46,530 nucleotides of DNA from Deltaproteobacteria bacterium (GTDB taxonomy: Bacteria > Desulfobacterota > Binatia > UBA9968 > JAJDTQ01). A program made the position numbers and the translations under genes. The notes beneath the pieces were generated by a model. That model did no database searches. It worked only from the letters and a program-made list of their open reading frames with translations, and was not told the DNA's origin. Below, in pieces: positions 27,830 through 34,864 of the stretch. Position 1 is the first letter of the stretch; each line of letters begins with the position of its first letter. The DNA lies in NCBI GenBank assembly GCA_026712905.1, contig JAPOPM010000142.1, positions 1 through 46,530 of the forward strand. Direction: 5' to 3'.

Positions 27830-28957
27830 ATGGCGCAAGACTTGGAAGCGCTGCTGCAGGCCCTTCGCGACGGCAAGGGGCTTGGGATCATGCTGGTTCA
27901 CGGAGACGAGTATCGTGTCCGGGGAGCGAGCCGCGCGATCCTGGAACACCTGGCCCCCGGCGATGGCGCAAGCCTCGCCGTCTCCCGGTTCGACGCCCGC
28001 GCCGCCTCGTGGGGCGACATCGAGGCTGCCCTCATGACCCCGTCACTCTTCGCTCCCGCCTGCACGGTGGTGGCTGAGTACGTTCCCTGGTTCGCTCCTC
28101 CAGAGCGCAAGGGAGACGGGGGGAACGAGCCGACGTCCGGTTCCGGCAAGCCCAAGGCCGAAGAAACGGAGCGGATCGTTGAACTCCTCGAACGCGGCCT
28201 GCCCCACGGCGCGCGCCTGCTGCTGTTGGCTCCCCAGGTGGACAAGCGCGGCCGCGCCTACAAGCAGTTGAGCCGCCAGGGGTGCGTCCTCGACCTGTCG
28301 GTGGAACGCGACCGCAGCGGACGCATCCGCCGGGAGGCGCTGGCGGCGTTTCTCGATCAGCATCTGCGGAGGGCGCGCAAGCGCATCGAGACCGAGGCTC
28401 GCGAGATGGTGCTGTCCCGATGCGGCAACGAGCTCTGGATCGTGCACCAGGAGCTCGAGAAGCTGATCCTCTACGCCGGTGACGCGGATACGGTGGTTGC
28501 CGCCGACGTCGAGGAAATCTTCACGGACCAGTCCGAGAGCTGGGTGTTCGATCTCACCGACGCCCTGGGGCAGCGGGACGCGCTTCGGGCCCTGGGTTTT
28601 CTGCGCCGCCTGATGGCCGGTGGCGATTACCCGCTGATGATGCTCGGCGCCATCGCGAGCCATGTGCGGCGCCTCCTGAGCGCGCGCCAACTGCTCGACC
28701 GCGAGCTGGCCGCGGTCTGGCGCCGGCACATGTCCTACGCGGAGTTCCAGAACCGGGTCCCGGCAGACACCGAAGGACTCCCCACCAAGAGCCCCTACGC
28801 CAATTTCCTGACCTTGCAGCGCGCGGAGAAGTTCACCTTGCCCGAGCTCAGGACCTTTCTCAGGGTGCTCCAGGACACCGACGCCCGCCTCAAGTCCTCC
28901 GGCCACCAGCCCCAGGCCGCCATGGAGAGGCTGATCCTGGAAATGTGCCGGCCGTAG
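27830..28957 (+). CDS. holA: DNA polymerase III delta subunit HolA
   Basis: 375 residues. HolA is the clamp-loader wrench that opens the beta sliding clamp. The N-terminal AAA-like part begins MLVHGDEYRVRGASRAIL. Middle features include LLLLAPQVDKRGRAYKQL and ELWIVHQELEKLILYAGD with the family's EL-KL-LYAG signature, followed by VFDLTDALGQRDALRAL. The C-terminal collar domain has LMMLGAIASHVRRLLSARQL. There is a longer than usual Gly/Lys/Glu-rich loop near residues 90-110. The assignment is solid. Confidence 0.9.
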   Translation: MAQDLEALLQALRDGKGLGIMLVHGDEYRVRGASRAILEHLAPGDGASLAVSRFDARAASWGDIEAALMTPSLFAPACTVVAEYVPWFAPPERKGDGGNEPTSGSGKPKAEETERIVELLERGLPHGARLLLLAPQVDKRGRAYKQLSRQGCVLDLSVERDRSGRIRREALAAFLDQHLRRARKRIETEAREMVLSRCGNELWIVHQELEKLILYAGDADTVVAADVEEIFTDQSESWVFDLTDALGQRDALRALGFLRRLMAGGDYPLMMLGAIASHVRRLLSARQLLDRELAAVWRRHMSYAEFQNRVPADTEGLPTKSPYANFLTLQRAEKFTLPELRTFLRVLQDTDARLKSSGHQPQAAMERLILEMCRP

Positions 28958-29032
28958 GCCGGACCTTAAGACCGCGTCGGTCGCGCCGATTCCTCCTACG
29001 GAAAGACAACTCACCGAAGGGGGTTCAAGGGT

Positions 29033-29539
29033 ATGGCGGCAGGTTTCTTGCAGCGGTTCTCCGTTCCGTTGGCCGGGCTTGTGGTGGGAGCGTTTCTGTC
29101 CGGCTTCCTGGGGCATCTGGTGTATGCGCGCTGGACTGGACCGGCGCCGTGCGCGGGCGATCCAGCGGACGGCGCGGTCCCTCTCGGTGATTCCACCGCC
29201 GCGAATCCGGCCTCCGACCGGGATCTCCCGGAGGTCGACGTCATGGAGATCGAGCGGCTCCAGGGGTTGGCCGGGGCATTGGCGCGGGTGCGCGGCCGGG
29301 TGTACCGCGTGGGCCACTCGTCCAAGAGCAACACCTGGTTCCTGGACTTCGGCCCTTCCCGGTCCGCCTTTACCGCGGTCATCTTCTCGTCGGCCGTCGA
29401 CGCCTTCGAGCGCGCGGACGCCCACCCGAACCGGTTCCAGGGGAAGGAGGTGGAACTGACCGGGCGCATCAAGGACGACCCGAAATACGGGCTGGAGATG
29501 ATCCTGGAAGGCCCGACGCAGATCAGGCTTGTGCCCTGA
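29033..29539 (+). CDS. Membrane-anchored OB-fold-like protein, unknown function
   Basis: 168 residues. One hydrophobic N-terminal helix (about 10-32: VPLAGLVVGAFLSGFLGHLV) is followed by a Pro/Asp/Ala-rich linker. A C-terminal domain at about 75-168 has the pattern of an OB-fold nucleic-acid- or ligand-binding domain: GRVYRVGHSSKSNTWFLDFG, then FQGKEVELTGRIKDDPKYGL. Small proteins with this layout are often found as lipid- or membrane-anchored hypothetical proteins. It lies between holA and another membrane protein. Function not assignable. Confidence 0.6.
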   Translation: MAAGFLQRFSVPLAGLVVGAFLSGFLGHLVYARWTGPAPCAGDPADGAVPLGDSTAANPASDRDLPEVDVMEIERLQGLAGALARVRGRVYRVGHSSKSNTWFLDFGPSRSAFTAVIFSSAVDAFERADAHPNRFQGKEVELTGRIKDDPKYGLEMILEGPTQIRLVP

Positions 29540-29612
29540 ACGGCGCGGCGATCGTTGTTGGATCGTCCCGCGATTTCGGATAAGCTCGGCGGGGCCGTTT
29601 TATTCCGCACTC

Positions 29613-30260
29613 ATGACAGGGGACCCACGACACTTCGAATCCATCGGCAGCCGTCTCGGATTCCGTCAGGAACCTTCCGGCGGCCACGAGCTGAACCTGG
29701 TCTGGCGCGGCGGACGCTTTCCGGCGCTGCTGTGCCTGGGCATCGCCTGTTTCCTGCTCTTGCTCTCGGTGCCGGTGTTCCTGGCCATTCGCGCTCACGG
29801 GCTCGACAGCGCAGTGGGGAACCTGTGGTACTTTCCGGCCATGAACGTGGTGCTCTTCGGGGTGGTGTTGTTCCTCTTCACCCTCAAGCGCACGATACGC
29901 CTGGACCGGCGCGCGCGCACGGTGTCCCTGACCCGCAGCAGCCTGTTCCTGCGCCGGCGGCTGACTCTCGGCTTCGACGAGGTCGCGGGTCTGAGGGTCG
30001 CCGATGACCAAGTCTACAGCGGCTTCGCCGTAGCCGGATCCACGGCTGGAGAGAAGTCGTTCCCCGCCCGCTCGGTGCGACTGCTTCTCGCCGACTCGGG
30101 GTCCGTGCTGCTCGACCGTGGCGGCGGCCGGCGGCTGGATGATCTCGCGGCGCGCATCGGCGAGTTCATGGAGAAACCGGTGGAAGCGGTGCCGCCGCGC
30201 CGCCGGCCGGCGGCGGGCGGAGCGGCATCAGGAGCGCCGCCCTCAACGCGAGGGGGCTGA
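29613..30260 (+). CDS. Hypothetical two-TM membrane protein
   Basis: 215 residues from the ATG at 29613; the open frame extends to 29529 but that part has no sensible site. Two hydrophobic segments lie at about 34-58 (ALLCLGIACFLLLLSVPVFL) and 69-90. They are followed by a basic, PH-like beta-rich cytoplasmic domain (RTIRLDRRARTVSLTRSSLF). The C-terminus is Ala/Pro/Arg-rich. Similar to other short proteins with a bacterial PH-like (bPH) domain after two helices, but this is only a structural impression. Confidence 0.55.
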   Translation: MTGDPRHFESIGSRLGFRQEPSGGHELNLVWRGGRFPALLCLGIACFLLLLSVPVFLAIRAHGLDSAVGNLWYFPAMNVVLFGVVLFLFTLKRTIRLDRRARTVSLTRSSLFLRRRLTLGFDEVAGLRVADDQVYSGFAVAGSTAGEKSFPARSVRLLLADSGSVLLDRGGGRRLDDLAARIGEFMEKPVEAVPPRRRPAAGGAASGAPPSTRGG

Positions 30261-30371
30261 GCGGGCGACCCTCGGGCTGTCTCTTCCGACGGGCGCGAAC
30301 CTGGGAGCAGGAGCGCGTGACGGCCCCGTTTCCGCTCACCGGAACGCCCCATCGGCCCGTCTCCGGGCCGG

Positions 30372-30400
30372 TTGCACTTTACGGGGATTCTTCCTATATA
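30372..30400 (+). promoter_or_regulatory. Promoter of the coxS-coxM-coxG-like operon
   Basis: TTGCAC (30372-30377) and TATATA (30395-30400) are separated by exactly 17 bases, about 75 bases upstream of the first ATG. The stretch is unusually AT-rich for this region. Confidence 0.55.
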
Positions 30401-30476
30401 AAAGCGGCATTCGGGAATCATCACGACCCCGCCAGCCGGCAGACGGACCAAACCTCACGATCGGAGAGGGAGTTTC

Positions 30477-30944
30477 ATGGACAAGAAGATCAAGTTTCGC
30501 GTCAACGGGACGGAGCACGAGCTTGAGGTGCCCACCAACCGGCTGTTGGTGGACATGCTCCGCTACGACCTGGGCCTCACGGGAACCAAGGAAGGGTGCA
30601 GCGTGGGTGTTTGCGGCGCGTGCACGGTGCTCATCGACGGTGAGATGGTGAGTTCGTGCCTGGCCCTGGCGGTGTTCGCCGACGGCAGTGACGTCACGAC
30701 GGTGGAGGGACTCGCCCAGGACGGCGAGCTTCATCCGGTGCAGCAGAGCTTCATCCGCTACGGCGGTTTCCAGTGCGGCATCTGCACCCCCGGCCAAGTG
30801 GTGGCGGCCAAGGCGCTGCTGGACCAGAACCCCCGGCCCAACGAGGAAGAGATCAAGGACTGGATGATGGGCAACCTGTGCCGTTGCACCGGCTACTACA
30901 AGATCATCGAGTCCATCGAGAAGGCGCACGAGTTCGCCAAGTAG
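30477..30944 (+). CDS. coxS: CO/xanthine-dehydrogenase-type small iron-sulfur subunit (CoxS-like)
   Basis: 155 residues with GAGAGGGAG just before the ATG. Two [2Fe-2S] clusters are predicted: plant-type ferredoxin ligands C41, C46, C49 and C61, and the helical-domain ligands C100, C103, C135 and C137 (QCGICTPG and LCRCTGYY). In molybdenum hydroxylases this subunit passes electrons between the molybdopterin centre and FAD. It is followed 11 bases later by the FAD subunit. The molybdopterin large subunit is not in the operon; instead coxG follows coxM and a terminator closes the unit. Confidence 0.93.
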   Translation: MDKKIKFRVNGTEHELEVPTNRLLVDMLRYDLGLTGTKEGCSVGVCGACTVLIDGEMVSSCLALAVFADGSDVTTVEGLAQDGELHPVQQSFIRYGGFQCGICTPGQVVAAKALLDQNPRPNEEEIKDWMMGNLCRCTGYYKIIESIEKAHEFAK

Positions 30945-30955
30945 GGAGTTGAGGA

Positions 30956-31822
30956 ATGATCGCTTTTGACTACCGCACTCCGGGGAGCCTGGAAGAGGCC
31001 TACGCGGACCTCAAGGAAGCCGGTTCCGACGGCAAGATCATCGCCGGCGGCACCGCGCTCGTGATCATGATGAAGCAGCAGCTCCTGCAGCCGAGCTGCG
31101 TCATCAGCCTGCGCAACGTGTCCGGGTTGAGCGAAATATCGGAGAACAATGGCAGCGTGCGCATCGGCGGCCTCGTGAGCCACGCCCATCTGGACGCGTC
31201 GGACGTGGTCCAGGGCAAGCTCCCGGTGCTGGGCGCCACCTACCACCACGTGGCCACGCAGCGGGTTCGCACCATGGCTACCGTGGGCGGGGGCCTGGCC
31301 CACGCCGATCCCAACCAGGACCCGCCGCCGACCTTCATCGCCCTGGGCGCCAGCTTCGAGCTGGGTTCCGCGGGCGGCAGCCGCTCGGTGGCGGCCGAGG
31401 ACTTCTTCAGCGACTACTACGAGACCGTGCTGGAGCCGGAGGAGATCGTGACCGGCGTGAGCGTGCCGCTCATGGCGGCCAACAGTGGCGCCGCCTACCT
31501 CAAGTTCCTGCCGCGCTCGGCCGACGACTACGCCACCGTCAGCGCGGCCGCGGTGGTGACGCTGGACGCCGCCAAGAGCACCATCCAGGACGTGCGCATC
31601 GCCATGGGCAGCGTTAACACCACGCCCGTGCGCGCCACGGCTTCCGAGGACGTGCTTCGCGGACAGCCGGTGAAGGCCGAGGGCCTGCGCGAAGCCGGCG
31701 AGAAGGCCAAGGAGCACACCGACCCGGTGAGCGACTTCCGCGGCTCGGGCTCCTACAAGACACAGATGGCCGCGGTGTTCGTCCGGCGCGCGCTTGAAGC
31801 CGCCATCGCCGACGCATCCTGA
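30956..31822 (+). CDS. coxM: FAD-binding medium subunit of a molybdenum hydroxylase (CoxM-like)
   Basis: 288 residues. The FAD motifs of the family are present: AGGT (30-33) and TVGGGLAHADPNQD (109-122). C-terminal CO-dehydrogenase flavoprotein blocks include YETVLEPEEIVTGVSVP and FLPRSADDYATVSAAA. The two conserved glycine-rich motifs show that the cofactor site is intact. It accepts electrons from the small subunit. The enzyme's substrate is set by the missing large subunit, so CO, xanthine, nicotinate or aldehyde oxidation cannot be told apart here. Confidence 0.92.
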   Translation: MIAFDYRTPGSLEEAYADLKEAGSDGKIIAGGTALVIMMKQQLLQPSCVISLRNVSGLSEISENNGSVRIGGLVSHAHLDASDVVQGKLPVLGATYHHVATQRVRTMATVGGGLAHADPNQDPPPTFIALGASFELGSAGGSRSVAAEDFFSDYYETVLEPEEIVTGVSVPLMAANSGAAYLKFLPRSADDYATVSAAAVVTLDAAKSTIQDVRIAMGSVNTTPVRATASEDVLRGQPVKAEGLREAGEKAKEHTDPVSDFRGSGSYKTQMAAVFVRRALEAAIADAS

Positions 31823-31838
31823 GCAACGGAGGAATCGA

Positions 31839-32291
31839 GTGAAATTCAGTCAAAGCGCAACCGTGCCCGCGGGCCGCGAGCCCCTGTGGCAGCTTCTCAT
31901 GGACATCCCCAGGGTGGCCACCTGCCTCCCCGGCGTCCAGGACGTCGAGCAGGTGGACGGCGAGACCTACCAGGGCACCCTGAAGGTCCGGGTCGGGCCC
32001 ATTTCGTTGAGCCTGCAGGGCAAGATCGTGCTGGAGGAGAAGGACGAGACGGCCTGGCGCGCCGCGCTCCGGGCCGAGGCCGAGGACCGGCGTGTGGCCG
32101 GCGCCATGCGCGGCAAGTCCACCATGGAGCTCAAGGAGCTGAGCGCCGGCGAGACCGAGCTGACCGTGGAGACCGACGTCAACATCCTCGGCAAGATCGG
32201 CGAGTTCGGCCAGCCCATCATCCGCAAGAAGGCCGACCAGATGCTCAACACCTTCATCAACAACATCAAGAAGGAGCTGGCGGCGAACTAG
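31839..32291 (+). CDS. coxG: CoxG-like SRPBCC protein (molybdenum hydroxylase accessory)
   Basis: 150 residues from the GTG at 31839, supported by GGAGGAA. This start gives VKFSQSATVPAGREPLWQLL, the usual CoxG beginning. The fold is a START/SRPBCC hydrophobic cavity: LPGVQDVEQVDGETYQGTLK, then VGPISLSLQGKIVLEE. In Oligotropha-type systems CoxG is involved in anchoring or delivering the CO dehydrogenase. Its presence together with S and M indicates a molybdenum-hydroxylase operon even though L is absent. Confidence 0.85.
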   Translation: MKFSQSATVPAGREPLWQLLMDIPRVATCLPGVQDVEQVDGETYQGTLKVRVGPISLSLQGKIVLEEKDETAWRAALRAEAEDRRVAGAMRGKSTMELKELSAGETELTVETDVNILGKIGEFGQPIIRKKADQMLNTFINNIKKELAAN

Positions 32292-32327
32292 CATCCATGT
32301 CCTGAACCCGAGCGGTTCTTGAAACGG

Positions 32328-32371
32328 ACGGGCGGCCGGTAGATGATGCACTACCGGCCGCCCGTTTGCGT
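32328..32371 (+). terminator. Strong intrinsic terminator after coxG
   Basis: A perfect 15-bp stem, ACGGGCGGCCGGTAG (32328-32342) with its complement at 32351-32365, closes on an 8-base loop and is followed by TTGCGTTT. It would end the three-gene operon. The first downstream gene starts at 32411. Confidence 0.75.
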
Positions 32372-32410
32372 TTGGGGGCGGTTAACTTGCGAAGAGAACG
32401 AGGGAAACCG

Positions 32411-33583
32411 ATGGCCAAGGAGAGCGTGTCGCAGCAATCCGAATGGGTTCAAGGACCAGGCGGGGAGGAATCCGAGCGTTCCGACGACAGCATCGAACGC
32501 ATCGAAACGTACTGCATCGAGCTTCCCTACCGGAACGCCGTGCAGTTCCGCTCGGTGCGGGAGGCCAGCGGCGCCTACATCCTCCTGCGCCTCGTGACCC
32601 GAAGCGGCGCCGAAGGCATCGCCGAGTCCGTCGCCCGGCCCGCCCACTCGGGAGAGGACCCGAAGCTCCTGGCGTACGCCATCCGCACCTTCTTCGCCCC
32701 GCTTCTCGAAGGGGCGGACCCCTTCGCCCACAACGACATTCTCGCGCGAATCGCCAAGGTCAAGGGCGCGCGGACCGTGCATTCGCTCATCGACGTGGCC
32801 CTCTGGGACCTGCGCGGCAAGCTGCTCGGGCAGCCGGTCTGGCGTCTCCTCGGCGGCGGCAAGCCCGCGCGCGTACCCGTGGGCTGGATCGCCCACGGCA
32901 ACACCGCGGAAGCGATGACTCAACAGGCTGTGGAAGCCATCGAGGTGCGCGGCTTTTCCGCGCTGAAGATCAAGACGTGGAAGCGCTCACGCGAGGACGT
33001 GACCATGATCCGCGACATCCGCGCCGCCGTGGGCGAGGACGTGGTCATGTGGGCTGACTCCAACGGCGCCTACACCGAAACCGAGGCGCGCACGATCCTG
33101 CCCGAACTGGCCCCCTACGGCATCGCCTTTCTGGAAGAGCCCTGCACCTTTACCGATCCGTTACGCATGGCCGCAGTGGCCGCGGACCTGCCCATCGCAC
33201 TCCTCGGCGATCAGACGTGCGGCACGGTGGGCGCGGTGTACCACCTCATCAAGATCAACGCGGTAGGGGCCGTCAGCGTGAAGCTGCGCCGCACCGGCAT
33301 CAGCGACTCGCTCAAGAATATCGCCCTCGCCGACGCCGCCGGTCTGCCCGTGGTCATCGGCACGGACTCTGAGTCCCGGATCGGGTCGCTCGTGCGCATT
33401 CACCTGCGCGCCGCCATCCCCAGCCTGGCTCCCTGGCCCACGGAGACACACTTCTTCGAGAAGCTGGGCGACGATACCTTCGTCGGCGACTTCGACTTCC
33501 ACGACGGCGGCATCCTGCCCACCGACGCCCCGGGTTTCGGCGCCGCCATCGACTGGGAGAAGGTGGAGAAGTACAGCTATTAG
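32411..33583 (+). CDS. Mandelate racemase / muconate-lactonizing enzyme family protein
   Basis: 390 residues from the ATG at 32411 with GAGGGA ahead; an in-frame start at 32366 lies inside the terminator. Enolase-superfamily active-site positions are seen: K186-I-K188 (ALKIKTW), metal ligands D216 (WADSNG), E242 or E243 (FLEEP) and D267 (LGDQT), and a general-base candidate K291 (VSVKLRRTGIS). The KxK arrangement with Lys on the opposite side is typical of the MLE/dipeptide-epimerase subgroup. The first 25 residues are poorly ordered. The gene stands alone. Confidence 0.9.
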   Translation: MAKESVSQQSEWVQGPGGEESERSDDSIERIETYCIELPYRNAVQFRSVREASGAYILLRLVTRSGAEGIAESVARPAHSGEDPKLLAYAIRTFFAPLLEGADPFAHNDILARIAKVKGARTVHSLIDVALWDLRGKLLGQPVWRLLGGGKPARVPVGWIAHGNTAEAMTQQAVEAIEVRGFSALKIKTWKRSREDVTMIRDIRAAVGEDVVMWADSNGAYTETEARTILPELAPYGIAFLEEPCTFTDPLRMAAVAADLPIALLGDQTCGTVGAVYHLIKINAVGAVSVKLRRTGISDSLKNIALADAAGLPVVIGTDSESRIGSLVRIHLRAAIPSLAPWPTETHFFEKLGDDTFVGDFDFHDGGILPTDAPGFGAAIDWEKVEKYSY

Positions 33584-33627
33584 GCGGCAGGTTGATTGAC
33601 GTGCACTGTCGCGGGTTCCCGGAATGC

Positions 33628-33778
33628 AGGCCGTGTCAAAACACCATCTGCGAGGCAACGAACCCCTGAATCGTCATTCCCGCGAAAGCGGGAATCCAGG
33701 GGTGGGGCGGAGCCTAACACTAACGGGCATGTTGCCCCACTCCACCCCGCCTGGATTCCCGCTTTCGCGGGAATGACG
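33628..33778. repeat. MITE-like element B, one-ended copy with inverted arms
   Basis: A single terminal repeat, AGGCCGTGTCAAAAC (33628-33642), is followed by inverted arms at about 33672-33700 and 33750-33778. The arms are perfect over 29 bp. In this copy both arms read GCGAAAGC/GCTTTCGC instead of the GGAA form of the other copies, so arms match within a copy but differ between copies. The second terminal repeat is missing. It lies between the enolase-family gene and the end of the convergent mcrC. Confidence 0.7.
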
Positions 33779-33826
33779 GATGTGAACTGCGCCGCGTTTA
33801 TCGGAGGCTCTCTGCAATTTAATGCC

Positions 33827-34864
33827 CTACGCGATGACGGCAAGCATGTCGGCGTGGATGTGGCGCCAGTCCCGGGCAAGATCGATGCTCCGGGCTCGGA
33901 TCGAGAAGCCTTCCAGGCGGACATCGGCCGCCAATGGCGTGTCGACCACCGGGTAGAGCAAGACCCCTTCGTGCTTCGGCCCGGCCGGCTCGGTGGCTTC
34001 GCGGTTTCGCAGGTAGGCCAGGAGTTGATAGAGGTTGTTCGAGTGCAGTTTCCCGCCGTAGCGGCCACCCAAAGACTCCCGGTAGTACTTGGCATCCATG
34101 ATGATGCGCCGGTCCGGCGCTTCGAGTATGACGTCGGCCTCCATGCGCGGGAGCTTTGAGCGGTGATGGTCGGGCGTGCCTTCGTCGACCCACGCGATTG
34201 TGCGTCCGCGATAATTGACCCGGTAGCGCTCCTGCTCGCGCCGATAGAACTCGATGATGAAGTCCTCGTACAGTCTTTCCATCCGCTCTTCGCTGAAGTC
34301 GGTGAACCGGGCCTCCCCGGACCGCTCGTCGACCAGCAACTGCTCATGGATGAGCCAGCACACGGACAACAGGAAGCGATAGTACCGGCGGTTGCGGTCG
34401 AGTTGCACGCGCTGAAACAAACGGCGATTCAACCGCACGACGCTTACGCCGTCGAGTTTGGTGTAGGCGTTCCGGATCTCCCTGCGCACTTCCGAGTTCA
34501 GGTCCTGGACTCTTAGCAGCAACCGGAGCGTAGAACGCAGGATGCGGTTATGCAGCACGTCGTGCGACAGCTCCTCGAAGTCACAAGTCACCCGTCCGCG
34601 GGCGCGCAGTGACCGTTTTGCCGTCTCCCCCACGGCGATCTTCCCGCGGATGCCGGCGAGATCCTCGCGTACCTCCCGATAGCCGCGGTCGATGCCCCTG
34701 CGGATCAGCCGGAAGGTTCCCTCCGCCAGCACCTTGCCCAGGAGGTCGTGGACCCTTTCAAGTCCATCCAACTCCTCCAGCCGCACGACATCCCGCTCCT
34801 CCACGTGGCTCCAGGCGTAGCACAGGAGGTAGTAGATGTTGGCGATGGGAATCTTCCGGTCCAT
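33827..34864 (-). CDS. mcrC: McrC-like nuclease subunit of an McrBC-type restriction system
   Basis: 345 residues. McrC supplies the endonuclease activity of modification-dependent restriction. The McrC N-terminal region (IPIANIYYLLCYAWSHVEER) is followed by a PD-(D/E)xK site: E200 (LYEDFI), D244 (RMEADVI), D257-x-K259 (MDAKYY) and Q280 (NLYQLLAY). All catalytic positions look intact. The ATG overlaps, in the mcrB reading frame restored by a one-base shift, with a TGA (34866-34864), the expected translational coupling. The ORF of mcrB as it now stands runs 107 bases into mcrC in another frame. Confidence 0.9.
   Translation of the reverse strand: MDRKIPIANIYYLLCYAWSHVEERDVVRLEELDGLERVHDLLGKVLAEGTFRLIRRGIDRGYREVREDLAGIRGKIAVGETAKRSLRARGRVTCDFEELSHDVLHNRILRSTLRLLLRVQDLNSEVRREIRNAYTKLDGVSVVRLNRRLFQRVQLDRNRRYYRFLLSVCWLIHEQLLVDERSGEARFTDFSEERMERLYEDFIIEFYRREQERYRVNYRGRTIAWVDEGTPDHHRSKLPRMEADVILEAPDRRIIMDAKYYRESLGGRYGGKLHSNNLYQLLAYLRNREATEPAGPKHEGVLLYPVVDTPLAADVRLEGFSIRARSIDLARDWRHIHADMLAVIA

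Noticed and set aside
30477-31822. Calling the S-M pair a CO dehydrogenase with certainty
   Set aside because: Substrate specificity lies in the missing large subunit; xanthine- or aldehyde-type enzymes have the same small and medium subunits.
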